Assembly: GCF_000317025.1 (NCBI RefSeq)
Contig: NC_019689.1
Location: 447,501 to 511,500 of the forward strand
Reading direction: 5' to 3'
Length of the DNA stretch: 64,000 bases
From: Pleurocapsa sp. PCC 7327
Lineage (GTDB): Bacteria > Cyanobacteriota > Cyanobacteriia > Cyanobacteriales > Microcystaceae
How positions within the stretch are numbered: the first letter of the stretch is position 1; the number at the start of each line of letters is the position of its first letter. A model generated the notes under the pieces. That model ran no database searches, was not told the DNA's origin, and saw only the letters and a list, made by a program, of their open reading frames with translations. Of this stretch, positions 27,028-36,007 are shown piece by piece. The position numbers and the translations under genes were made by a program.

Positions 27028-28191
27028 TTAGCGCCAATAGGCAAGAGCTATACCCCCTGTCAGTAGCTGGACGAACACAATAAGCTCTACGCAAGCCGAC
27101 CAACCGCCTAGCGACCAGACAAAGCCAGGAAGTATTGCACCAACACTGCCGCCCATATAAAAGCAACACACGTAGAGTCCAGAAGCCGAAGATCGTCCCT
27201 CTTTGGCAACTACACCGACGTAGCTTTTGGCGGCTGACTGACAGACAAAAATTCCTGACGAGCCGAGCGCGAGTCCGATAATTACCAGCCACAATTTTGG
27301 TACCAGCGTAATCAGTACGCCTAAACCAGCAGTCGCGATCGCGACCGCCAACACGAGACGATAGCCAATTGAGTCAAGCCATTTTCCTACTATGGGAGTT
27401 ACCACAGCACCAATTAGGTAGACGAAAAAAATTGCCCCTAAAGCTGTGGTTCCCAGATGAAATGGCGGTGCCGCCAAGTAAAAATTCACGTAAGTAAACG
27501 TACTAACGTTGGCAAAAAGCACGTTAAATCCCACCGCATAGGCGGCTAATAGGCGGCGATTGCGCAGGTGCATGCCAAAAGCACGCACCGAGGTTATTAT
27601 ATTTTTCTGACATACAAAATGTCGCGATCGCGGTAGCCACACTAAAACAAAAAAAACACAAACTAAGTTCAGGCACCCAAGAATAATAAAAGCTAAACGC
27701 CAACTAAAATAGTCGGCAACCACCCCTGAGAGAAATCTTCCTAAAACTCCACCAACAATATTGCCAGTAATATAAGCAGACATTGCCGAGCCGACTCCAA
27801 CATCTGCCCACTCCTCACTAATGTAAGCAATTGTCACCGAGAAGATTACTGCGATAAAAAGACCTTGTGCAAAACGCCACCCAATTAACGCATTAAGATC
27901 GAGGGCAGTTGCCGTCAAAAACGTTGGTATGGAAAGACCTCCGATTGCCGAGCAGATAACATATTTACGACCCACAACGTCAGCAAGAATACCAACCAAA
28001 GGGGCAGCCAAACCAACTGCAATCGTCGTTGCGCTAACCGTTAAACTTACCTCAACTTTAGAAGCATGAAAGACTTGCGAGAAAAGAGGAAGAAGCGACT
28101 GCGTAGCATACAAATTCAGAAAAGCGCTAAACCCTGCTAGGGCTATGGCTAAAACTCGTGTATTGACTTTTTTAAAGAAATGGCTCAGCAA
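27028..28191 (-). CDS. MFS transporter (drug/metabolite efflux type)
   Basis: A 387-residue major-facilitator protein with about 12 membrane helices. The loop 2-3 signature is GILADVVGRKYV and an antiporter-like motif GNIVGGVLGRFLSGVVAD is present in helix 5, as in proton-driven exporters. It starts at TTG 28191, because no ATG lies before the first helix. The 24-base gap from the 2-oxoglutarate dioxygenase gene upstream on the same strand suggests a two-gene unit in which the product of the dioxygenase is exported; this is inferred. Confidence 0.87.
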   Translation of the reverse strand: MLSHFFKKVNTRVLAIALAGFSAFLNLYATQSLLPLFSQVFHASKVEVSLTVSATTIAVGLAAPLVGILADVVGRKYVICSAIGGLSIPTFLTATALDLNALIGWRFAQGLFIAVIFSVTIAYISEEWADVGVGSAMSAYITGNIVGGVLGRFLSGVVADYFSWRLAFIILGCLNLVCVFFVLVWLPRSRHFVCQKNIITSVRAFGMHLRNRRLLAAYAVGFNVLFANVSTFTYVNFYLAAPPFHLGTTALGAIFFVYLIGAVVTPIVGKWLDSIGYRLVLAVAIATAGLGVLITLVPKLWLVIIGLALGSSGIFVCQSAAKSYVGVVAKEGRSSASGLYVCCFYMGGSVGAILPGFVWSLGGWSACVELIVFVQLLTGGIALAYWR

Positions 28192-28215
28192 AATAAAAAT
28201 CGTAGATCGAAGCTA

Positions 28216-29202
28216 TTAAGCACTAGCTAAGAGCGCTGGTTTGGAAACTACAGGTTGACTGCTCATACGAACTCGGATGAGATGGCGATCCCGATCCTGA
28301 AAACTGGTACGACCATGAAGTGCTACATGATTGTTGCAGATTGCTAAAGCATCGTCGCTCATGTAATATTCCACTACGTTTGCCTTGTTTTCTAAAACAT
28401 CAAGGAGAACTTTTAAGGCATTGCGAGCTTCTGGAACATCGAGATCCCGACGAGATTGAAATCCCTTCTCAAGGGTATCGTAGCGAAATCGAATAAACGG
28501 TTCGTCACTGAAGATAGGGGCTAAAGTAGTTTTGACCGATCCAATGGTTCCTGCCTGTGTAAAGGTTGTGGGAATCCGAAATGGAAACTTGAAGCTTGAT
28601 AGTGTCTCATAGGCTTCGCGTCCTTGCTCTGTTTCGAGCAAACGATTCTTAACCTCGCGACTATTGCAGATGAGAGACTTTCCGCCACCACATCTGGCTG
28701 CTCGGACAACATAAAGCAGAAAATACTTTTCTGGTCGTAAATAGTATTGCGTATCCGTATGGAGATCGGCGCGATCGCTGTGTTCGGAGTAGGTAGCAAA
28801 ATGTCCGACTGGAAGATACCGAGGCTTTACATCCCAAAGCAGTTTACCGATACGAGGGTCGGTTGGCGTAGGGTAACCCAGAGCTAAACTCAGTGCATAG
28901 AGTAATTTGTTGCGATCGATTTCAGAAAACGAACATAGATGGGTTCGATCCAAAAAAATAGCACAGTATCGGTCGCTCAGAAGCTGTTTGAGGTTTTCTT
29001 GCAAAGCCTTAAGCTCAGCACTAACAGACAAAACCGCTTGGCGAAAAGTTATCTCGTTAAAGTGAGGATAAAATCCTTTGGCAACTGGCTTGTCGTAAAA
29101 TTCGTCAATTGTCTCTGTGATTTTTAGAGCAATTTTGTTCCAGATATCCGAAAATACAAATCTACCTATTCCTGGAGCTAAATCTTCTTTGTGGAAAAGC
29201 AT
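28216..29202 (-). CDS. TauD/clavaminate-synthase-like Fe(II)/2-oxoglutarate dioxygenase
   Basis: A 328-residue enzyme of the TauD/CAS-like group. The iron facial triad is visible as His-x-Asp in DLHTDTQYY and the distal His in VALHGRTSF, followed by the 2-oxoglutarate-binding Arg in RHLIRVRM. Relatives hydroxylate amino acids or taurine; the sequence does not say which substrate. The open frame has a GTG at 29205 and ATG at 29202; the ATG is preferred. It is followed by an MFS exporter. No peptide synthetase or other biosynthetic gene is nearby. Confidence 0.82.
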   Translation of the reverse strand: MLFHKEDLAPGIGRFVFSDIWNKIALKITETIDEFYDKPVAKGFYPHFNEITFRQAVLSVSAELKALQENLKQLLSDRYCAIFLDRTHLCSFSEIDRNKLLYALSLALGYPTPTDPRIGKLLWDVKPRYLPVGHFATYSEHSDRADLHTDTQYYLRPEKYFLLYVVRAARCGGGKSLICNSREVKNRLLETEQGREAYETLSSFKFPFRIPTTFTQAGTIGSVKTTLAPIFSDEPFIRFRYDTLEKGFQSRRDLDVPEARNALKVLLDVLENKANVVEYYMSDDALAICNNHVALHGRTSFQDRDRHLIRVRMSSQPVVSKPALLASA

Positions 29203-29239
29203 CACACTTACTAAGTTAGGTTGACAATCTACGATTCAA

Positions 29240-29397
29240 CTGAGATCTTGCACCATTCTCAACAACTGTTACTGTCATTAATTTCTCGTTCAATTTCTTG
29301 TTTGACCGAAAAAGAATTTCAGCCTATTTTAATCTAGTTGAGTTTTGAGCCTAGAACTTTAGTTCTAGGCGTTGATGCCAAAGGTACAAGATCTGAG
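29240..29397. mobile_element. 158-bp MITE-like element with terminal inverted repeats and target duplication
   Basis: Left end CTGAGATCTTGCACC (29240-29254) and right end GGTACAAGATCTGAG (29383-29397) are inverted repeats matching at 13 of 15 positions. ATTCAA occurs directly outside both ends (29234-29239 and 29398-29403), as a 6-bp target duplication would. Near the right end a perfect 9-bp hairpin, GCCTAGAAC (29349-29357) and GTTCTAGGC (29362-29370), has a 4-base loop. There is no coding frame inside, so it would need a transposase from elsewhere. Confidence 0.65.
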
Positions 29398-29792
29398 ATT
29401 CAAGGCAGTTAGGGAGAAACCAACAGAAATCGTAGCCCCAACGTTAAAAATTATAATTTTTGGGCACTCTGTTGATTAAACAACTATTAAGTAAAATATG
29501 AGTTAATAAAAAATTAAATTTAGATTAAAAATCACAAAATTCCAAGATTTTTTTTATAAACTTAAACCTTATTTATTTAATTATTAACAAATCAATAAAT
29601 TAAAAAATGATTAAAACCAAATTTTAATGCCTAGAAAACTAGCAAGAAAAATTGCCTAGTACACGACAATTGTTTGACAGGCGATCGAGCTTTTAGTCTC
29701 TGCTCGCGATCGCAAACTGGCAGAATCTTTACTGAATTAGTTAAAGATTTCGTTAAAATTTACTGTCATCGGAGTTGGAGAAGAGTAAAGCC
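29398..29792. other. gene-free AT-rich stretch
   Basis: Very AT-rich spacer before the binding-protein gene, with long A and T runs at 29500-29640. It probably holds the promoter of the gene at 29793. No coding frame or structured RNA is apparent. Confidence 0.5.
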
Positions 29793-31139
29793 ATGAGCCA
29801 AACCCAAAAAAATCGTCGCATCAAGTCTCCCCTTGCATTTCCCCTTGCGATCGCCACTTTGACAACTAGCTTTCTAACTACTGCTTGCAACACAAGCCTG
29901 ATTACTGAAGGTGGCGGGCCACCCCCAACCTCCCCAGGAGTGTCTCCCGATGCCGTGACTGGCGGTGGCGAGGGATTAAAGTTGGGGGCACTACTGCCAA
30001 TCACGGGCGACCTAGCATCGATCGGACAAAATATGCCCGATGCTGCCAAGTTAGCAGTAGACACGATAAATGCCTGCGGAGGAGTCAACGGAAAACCCGT
30101 TACGCTAATCGCCGAAGACGATCAAACCGATCCGGCTGCTGGTGCGGCAGCCATGACAAAACTAGCAGAATCGGATCGAGTTGCTGGCGTTGTCGGTTCG
30201 TTTGCCAGTAGCGTGTCTGGTGCGGCAGTCGATATTGCCATTCAAAACAAGATTATGTTAGTTTCTCCGGGCAGCACCAGTCCTGTTTTTACCGAACGCG
30301 CGAAAAAAGGAGAACTGCAAGGCTATTGGGCGAGAACGGCTCCTCCCGATACCTATCAGGCACAAGCTCTAGCAGCGCTGGCAAATAAAAAAGGTTTCAA
30401 GAATGTCGGGACTGTCGTCATCAACAACGATTATGGCGTTGGTTTCGAGCAGTCATTCGTCAAGTCTTTTGAAAAACAAGGCGGCAAGATTACCGATAAA
30501 AGTAACCCCGTTCGCTACGATCCCAAGGCAGCTACTCTCGATAGCGAAGCGGCTGCTGCTTTTGCAGGCAAACCCGATGCCGTCGCCGCCGTCCTCTATG
30601 CCGAGACGGGCAGTTTGCTGCTAGAAGCTGCCTACAAGCAAGGCTTGACCGAAGGCGTAACCCTGCTTCTAACTGATGGGGTTTATTCGGAAGATTTTGT
30701 TAAGTCGGTGGGCAAAACCAGCGACGGCAAATCGATTATCAGTGGTGCCCTCGGAACTGTACCCGCAGCCGACGGTAAAGCCTTAGAAAACTTTACCAAG
30801 CTGTGGAAAGAGAAGACGGGGAAAGAGGTAACGGCTTACGTGCCCCATACCTGGGATGCAGCGGTTCTCTTGATGCTAGCCGCACAAGCAGCTAAAACGA
30901 ATACGGGAGAGGGGATTAAGAGTAAAATCCGCGAAGTCGCCGGACCTCCGGGTACTGCCGTAACTGATGCTTGCCAAGCCATAGAGTTAGTCAAAAAAGG
31001 TGAAGATATCGACTATCAAGGTGCTAGCGGCAACGTCGATATCGATGAATATGGAGATGTTGTGGGAAATTACGATGTCTGGACGGTAAAAGATGACGGA
31101 ACGCTAGAGATTATCGATAAAGTGTCTCCCGCTCAATAA
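29793..31139 (+). CDS. natB: amino-acid ABC transporter substrate-binding lipoprotein (NatB/LivJ-like)
   Basis: A 448-residue exported binding protein. A basic N-terminus and hydrophobic segment end in FLTTAC, an acceptable lipobox, followed by a Gly/Pro/Ser-rich linker. The rest is a type I periplasmic-binding domain (LKLGALLPITGDLASIGQN, then GVVGSFASSVSGAAVDIA and VVINNDYGVGFEQSF). Similar cyanobacterial proteins include NatB of the neutral amino-acid system; the symbol is tentative and no transporter genes are adjacent. The ATG at 29793 is chosen over an upstream TTG at 29775. Confidence 0.82.
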   Translation: MSQTQKNRRIKSPLAFPLAIATLTTSFLTTACNTSLITEGGGPPPTSPGVSPDAVTGGGEGLKLGALLPITGDLASIGQNMPDAAKLAVDTINACGGVNGKPVTLIAEDDQTDPAAGAAAMTKLAESDRVAGVVGSFASSVSGAAVDIAIQNKIMLVSPGSTSPVFTERAKKGELQGYWARTAPPDTYQAQALAALANKKGFKNVGTVVINNDYGVGFEQSFVKSFEKQGGKITDKSNPVRYDPKAATLDSEAAAAFAGKPDAVAAVLYAETGSLLLEAAYKQGLTEGVTLLLTDGVYSEDFVKSVGKTSDGKSIISGALGTVPAADGKALENFTKLWKEKTGKEVTAYVPHTWDAAVLLMLAAQAAKTNTGEGIKSKIREVAGPPGTAVTDACQAIELVKKGEDIDYQGASGNVDIDEYGDVVGNYDVWTVKDDGTLEIIDKVSPAQ

Positions 31140-31161
31140 GTTACAAGTGCTATCGCGCCGA

Positions 31162-32910
31162 TTATCTAACCTTCTGTTTCAAAATCGCGTCGAGCATCGC
31201 GAGTAATTTTCTCTCGTCAAAAGGCTTGCTGAGATAACCAGCAGCCCCCAATTCTCTTGCCAAGCGACGGTGGCGATCGCTGTTATACGTACTGATCAAA
31301 ATGACGGGGACTTTAGCTAGCTGCGAGTTTTGACGGCAAGATTTGAGAACGCCAAACCCATTGAGATTAGGCATTTCAATATCGCTGACGATCGAATCGA
31401 CGGCTGGATTTTGGAGCAATTGTCGCATGCCTTCTTTCCCGTCTTGCGCTTGTATGACTCGATAACCTGCTTTTTGCAGAGTCAAAACGAGCACCCGCCG
31501 CGAGGTGCTCGAATCGTCGATAACCAAAATCGTAGCAGGGGCAGGTTTGGATCCTGCCCTTACTGCTATCGGCATTCGGTCGAGCTTTTGAGCGAGTAAA
31601 GCCTCAACATCGATGACCGCGACCAAATTTTTGTCCTCTAGAATCGCGCAGCCAGCGCAGTAACTTGGAGGTGCGATCGCGCTGCCAAAAGGCTTGATAA
31701 CCAGTTCTGGCACTGCCATCAAGCGATCGACGGCTAACTCGACGGCGATCGTCTGCCAACCGAGATCGAGGACGACGACCATAAGATCGCTAGGATCGGT
31801 TGTACCTCCAATACCAACTGGCAGGGGGCTATTGTATTCGAGCAGTTCGGATAGGAGGTAAAGAGGAAGATCGCTGTCTTGCCAGTGTAACCACTGCCGT
31901 CCGCTCGCATCGATGGAGCATTTGCCTTGAGCTAGCAAAATTTCTCGGACTTGTTGGCAAGAGACGACAAAGGCAGCAGAACCCGCCAACCAAACGAGCG
32001 AATTAGCTGTCTTCAGCTTTCGTTCCTTGCTTAACGTTTCCTGTGCGCCAGCGATTGGGGAAACCGCCCGCTCTCGTTCCAGTTCCAAAAACTGTTCTGC
32101 GGCTGGGATTTCTGCGTCCCATAAGTCCTCTTGTTTGACTTTTGTCGTCAAACTGCTTTTGACGGTTGCCTTCCAAATGCCTCTAAAACCTGCTAAAGCC
32201 AACTGTCCGATAGTAGGAGCCGTTTGAGGACTCACTTGCAGCGTTGCCAGCGTAATTTGGGCAACAGCAACAAACTCGGAGATCTCTAACAGTTCGCCCA
32301 AGCTTAAAAACTCTTCGATTTGAGCCATGAGTGCTGTTGCCAGGTTAGAGGTTTCGGGACGAGACAAGATCGCCTCCAGATTTGCCAGTGCTTGAAGAAC
32401 TTCCTGGTTCAACAGCGATTCTGTTTCTTCCTCCGCTTCCTTCTGATGCTCCTCTTCCTCCAGGTCATCATCGAGCGCCAGCAGTTCTTCTAGTTCGTCT
32501 GGCACAGGAGTCAGGTAGGCTTCGAGTCGGGTAAAAATGGGTTCTGCTTTGGCGATCGCGTTTGCCCCCTCCTCGCGATCGGCTTGAATTTGGGTCAGCA
32601 GAGATTGGCGCAGACATTCATATGCCTGCCAGAGCAGATCTGCGAGTTCGGGATCGACGATTAGCTTTTCTTGCCACACTCGGCGAAAAAAATTCTCGAA
32701 CCGATCGGCTAGAGTATAGATGTCGGTTAATTTAACTTGGGCTGCGCCGCTCTTGATAGTACTCGCCGCCCGCACCAATCCATAAACATTGGTAAGGCTG
32801 AGGTCATCAGGGAGTTTTAGCAATGTTTCTTGGATCTGCTGTAGGAGTTCTAGCGCTTCCTCGACGAAGAGATGATAGGCTTGGTCGTGGAAATCGGGAT
32901 CGAGGGTCAT
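31162..32910 (-). CDS. CheA/PixL-like protein without kinase domain: Hpt-like, CheW, receiver
   Basis: A 582-residue cytoplasmic protein. Residues 1-115 form an Hpt-like helical bundle, but the phospho-accepting His is replaced by Ser50 (RAASTIKSGAAQV). A linker rich in Glu and Leu follows. The middle (about 290-450) is a CheW-like domain (LVWLAGSAAFVVSCQQVREILL), and the C-terminus (about 460-582) is a receiver with IDD, SDIEMPN and LSKPF intact. The dimerisation and ATPase domains of CheA are absent. It follows the PixJ-like receptor on the same strand (63-base gap), so it is probably an adaptor/receiver of the same phototaxis pathway. Confidence 0.85.
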   Translation of the reverse strand: MTLDPDFHDQAYHLFVEEALELLQQIQETLLKLPDDLSLTNVYGLVRAASTIKSGAAQVKLTDIYTLADRFENFFRRVWQEKLIVDPELADLLWQAYECLRQSLLTQIQADREEGANAIAKAEPIFTRLEAYLTPVPDELEELLALDDDLEEEEHQKEAEEETESLLNQEVLQALANLEAILSRPETSNLATALMAQIEEFLSLGELLEISEFVAVAQITLATLQVSPQTAPTIGQLALAGFRGIWKATVKSSLTTKVKQEDLWDAEIPAAEQFLELERERAVSPIAGAQETLSKERKLKTANSLVWLAGSAAFVVSCQQVREILLAQGKCSIDASGRQWLHWQDSDLPLYLLSELLEYNSPLPVGIGGTTDPSDLMVVVLDLGWQTIAVELAVDRLMAVPELVIKPFGSAIAPPSYCAGCAILEDKNLVAVIDVEALLAQKLDRMPIAVRAGSKPAPATILVIDDSSTSRRVLVLTLQKAGYRVIQAQDGKEGMRQLLQNPAVDSIVSDIEMPNLNGFGVLKSCRQNSQLAKVPVILISTYNSDRHRRLARELGAAGYLSKPFDERKLLAMLDAILKQKVR

Positions 32911-32973
32911 CGTTAGTTTCCTGTCATCGTCTATTGTTTAGAATTCAACGCACAGAATTCAAAATCCGGATGA

Positions 32974-35946
32974 CTATGGCTTTTCGCTCTGAAGTTGGTG
33001 GGCAACTGCTGCTAGCTTGTTAAAGGACTCGACTACTGCCATTGATTGCTCGGAGGTTCGGCTGGCAAGATTGGCAATATTGAGAACCGATTGGCTTGCC
33101 GAGGCTGAGGTTTGTGCTTGGCGATCGGCGGATTGGACGATCTCTGCTACTAGCGCGTTCATTCGTTCGCTGACGGTGGCAATTTGCTGAAGCGCTTTTT
33201 GAGTTTCGCTGACTACTTGACTTTCTGCGATCGCCCTCTCTTGTCCGGTTCCGATCGCGGCAGCCACTTGTCGGGTTTGTACTTGGATTTCCTCGATCAA
33301 AGGTGCGATCGCGGCAATATCGGCGTCCAACTGCCGCGCCAAAGCCAGCACTTTTTCGCCGATCGCTGCGAAGTCTTTGCCTGCCTCTCCGGTTCTCGCC
33401 GCTTCCAGGGCGGCATTCATTGCCTGAAGCTTCATCTGCGATGCTACCTGAGAGAGCATATCGACGATCTCGGCAAGCTTGCAAGAGGGTCGGTCGAGAC
33501 GCTTGACTTGCTCGGTTGCTGCCAATGCCGTTTCTTGAATGGCAGCCATCCCTTTGACGATGCGACCCATCGCCCGCTGGGAAAACTGGACGGTTTGAGC
33601 GACCTGCTGCTTGTGCATGTCTACTTGTTGGGCGCTGGCGCTCGTGGTTTGGGCTAAATGATTGACTTCTTTAATCTGATTGTAGGCAGCCGTCACTGAT
33701 TCCATCTGACTCATTGCTTCGGTCGAAAGGGTTTCGACGGCAGTCTGGCTATTTCTGAGCAGTTCGGCGACTTGAGCCAGAAGAACCTCTTTTTGTTGGC
33801 GCTGTTGGTAAGCCAATCCTTCGGCTCGGTGGTAAGCCTGCTCTAACTGAGAAAGCAGCTGCGCGTGGTCGAGGGCAAGTCCGACCTGTAGGGCTAGCTG
33901 GGCAACGAGATCGATCTCGGCTCGCTGCCAGGTGCGGTAGCTAGAACACTGATGGAGGATCAGCAAACCGAATAACCGATTGTCTTTAATAATCGGAGCC
34001 ACTAAATTCGCCTTGATTTCTAACCGTTTCATTAACTGCAAATGGTCGGGATGAAACCCCGCCTCGAAGACGTTGCTAGTGGGAACGACGCGACCCCTTA
34101 GATAAGCTTGACGCAACTGTTCGGGAATGCAAGGGTCTTCAATCCGGTGTTCTAGGGCGTGCGTCCAGCCGGATAGTACGGATTCGGCGGCGATATAGCC
34201 GCTCCAGTCGGAGTTGAAGCGATAAACGACTGCGCGATCGGCTCGAATGGCTTTACGGATTTCTTCTACCGTGGTGTTGAGAATACTTTCTTCGCTGAGC
34301 GATTCCCGAATGCGACGGCTGAGGTAGGCTAATAACTCGGTTCGTACCGCTTCGGAATCCATGCGCTCCAGGAGTCTGGCTTGGTCGAGGGCAAAGCCGA
34401 CTTGCATCGCTATCTGGGTTAAGAAATCGATTTCTGACTGCTGCCAGTTGCGTGGGGCAGAGCATTGATGGGCGATCAGCAACCCGAATAACCGCCCGTC
34501 TTTGAGAATGGGGGCAACTAAATTGGCTTTGACGGCAAACGGTTCGAGTTGTCTGAGGTGGCATTCGGTCAGACCAGCCTTATAAATATCCGGCGTTGCC
34601 TGCACGCGACCCGCTTGGTATTGTTCGACATAGCCTTCGGCAAAGCAGGGGTCTTTGATGCGAGCGTGGATTGCCTTGGGCAAACCGGGCACCACCGATT
34701 CGGCGACTACGGTTCCGTACCATTGTTCGTCGAAACTGTAAACGACGACGCGATCGCTTCTGATTGCCTTGCGCACTTCGTCAACCGTCGTTTTGAGAAT
34801 GTCCTCCTCGACTAAAGACTCGCGAATGCGGCGCGTGATTTCGATAAATAGCTGCGCGCGATCGAATTTTGTATCTAACTGTTCTAGCGTCTGCGTGTAG
34901 TCGAGGGCAAAACCGACTTGAGTGGCGATTTGAGCAAACAAATCGATTTCGGCAGCTTGCCAATAGCGAGGTGCAGAGCATTGATTGGCAATGAGCAAGG
35001 CAAACAGCCGATTATTTTTAAGAATGGGGGCAATCAGATTTGCCTTGACCGCAAATCGCTCCAACAGCCCGATATGACAATCGTTAAGACCAGCGTTATG
35101 AATATCATCGATCGCTCTGACGCGACCGTTGCGATAGAGTTCGACATATTCCTCTAAACAGGCATCTGAGAGCGTCGCCCACAACATTTTCGGCCAGCCC
35201 GCCGCCACCGATTCTTCGACGATTACCCCCTCGACGTTAGAGTTAGCGTCGAAGCGAAATATGGCTACGCGGTCGGTTCTGAGGGATTGACGCACTTCTT
35301 CGACAGCGAATCTGAGGACTTCTTCTTGAGAGCGCGCTTCCCGCAGGCGACGGGTAATTTTCATCAAAATTTGAAAGCGTTCGGCTTCGGCTTCTTGTTT
35401 CCAAAGTAGGTCTGGCAGTTGTTCGTTGAGCAAGCTGAGGTTAGTTTTCAAAGCCACCAATTCATCTTTGCCCGCCACGCGATCGCAAATTTTCGTGTCT
35501 TCTCGCCGCAGTCGATTGACCAATTGATTTGAGGTTTCGGCGGCATTGAGAACTGGTCGCAAGGTTCGATTGGCGGCAATCGCCGCTATCGCGCCTGCTA
35601 TAGCTGCGGTGGCTGCCGTTCCCAACCCTAGCAGGGATAGTTGGTTTTGGAACGCGATTTTTTCTGTGAGCAATCCAGCTTGCTCTAGCTCCTCCTGAAA
35701 CGATTGGTTGCTCATATAAGTAACCGTCCCCACGATGAGCGGAGGAATCGTGCCGATGGCGATCGCGATCGCTAATACCTTCGATTTCAGACTCCGCTCG
35801 CGTCGCCCGCTCTGCTGCCGCCTCGGTTCTGCTTGCCGCTGAGGCGCTCCTAATTCGGGACGAGGAGAAAGTTTGTCGATTCTCTGGGTAGAATCGAGAG
35901 GATTGTCTGGATTTTTACTAGACTTTGGGGACGGAGACTGAGACAT
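32974..35946 (-). CDS. pixJ: PixJ-like phototaxis receptor with three GAF (cyanobacteriochrome-type) domains
   Basis: A 990-residue receptor. A proline-rich basic N-terminus is followed by two membrane helices (about 57-78 and 103-125). Three GAF domains lie at about 195-350, 370-520 and 545-693, then a methyl-accepting signalling domain to the end. GAF1 has Cys263 in DACL and the chromophore Cys290-His291; GAF2 has Cys434 in DPCF and Cys462-His463; GAF3 has Cys606 in DPCI but Asp634-His635 in place of Cys-His. GAF2 closely resembles the bilin GAF of PixJ from Thermosynechococcus, a blue/green DXCF sensor. The likely partner is the CheA-like protein downstream. Confidence 0.92.
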   Translation of the reverse strand: MSQSPSPKSSKNPDNPLDSTQRIDKLSPRPELGAPQRQAEPRRQQSGRRERSLKSKVLAIAIAIGTIPPLIVGTVTYMSNQSFQEELEQAGLLTEKIAFQNQLSLLGLGTAATAAIAGAIAAIAANRTLRPVLNAAETSNQLVNRLRREDTKICDRVAGKDELVALKTNLSLLNEQLPDLLWKQEAEAERFQILMKITRRLREARSQEEVLRFAVEEVRQSLRTDRVAIFRFDANSNVEGVIVEESVAAGWPKMLWATLSDACLEEYVELYRNGRVRAIDDIHNAGLNDCHIGLLERFAVKANLIAPILKNNRLFALLIANQCSAPRYWQAAEIDLFAQIATQVGFALDYTQTLEQLDTKFDRAQLFIEITRRIRESLVEEDILKTTVDEVRKAIRSDRVVVYSFDEQWYGTVVAESVVPGLPKAIHARIKDPCFAEGYVEQYQAGRVQATPDIYKAGLTECHLRQLEPFAVKANLVAPILKDGRLFGLLIAHQCSAPRNWQQSEIDFLTQIAMQVGFALDQARLLERMDSEAVRTELLAYLSRRIRESLSEESILNTTVEEIRKAIRADRAVVYRFNSDWSGYIAAESVLSGWTHALEHRIEDPCIPEQLRQAYLRGRVVPTSNVFEAGFHPDHLQLMKRLEIKANLVAPIIKDNRLFGLLILHQCSSYRTWQRAEIDLVAQLALQVGLALDHAQLLSQLEQAYHRAEGLAYQQRQQKEVLLAQVAELLRNSQTAVETLSTEAMSQMESVTAAYNQIKEVNHLAQTTSASAQQVDMHKQQVAQTVQFSQRAMGRIVKGMAAIQETALAATEQVKRLDRPSCKLAEIVDMLSQVASQMKLQAMNAALEAARTGEAGKDFAAIGEKVLALARQLDADIAAIAPLIEEIQVQTRQVAAAIGTGQERAIAESQVVSETQKALQQIATVSERMNALVAEIVQSADRQAQTSASASQSVLNIANLASRTSEQSMAVVESFNKLAAVAHQLQSEKP

Positions 35947-36007
35947 AAATCGAACCTCGCTTGGAGCAGTTGACTAGTTGACTAAAATTTCTTTTTTGCC
36001 CGCACTT

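Noticed and set aside
29240-29397. IS200/IS605 end with TnpB remnant
   Set aside because: The hairpin recalls such ends, but terminal inverted repeats plus a 6-bp target duplication do not fit that mechanism, and no tnpB fragment is seen.
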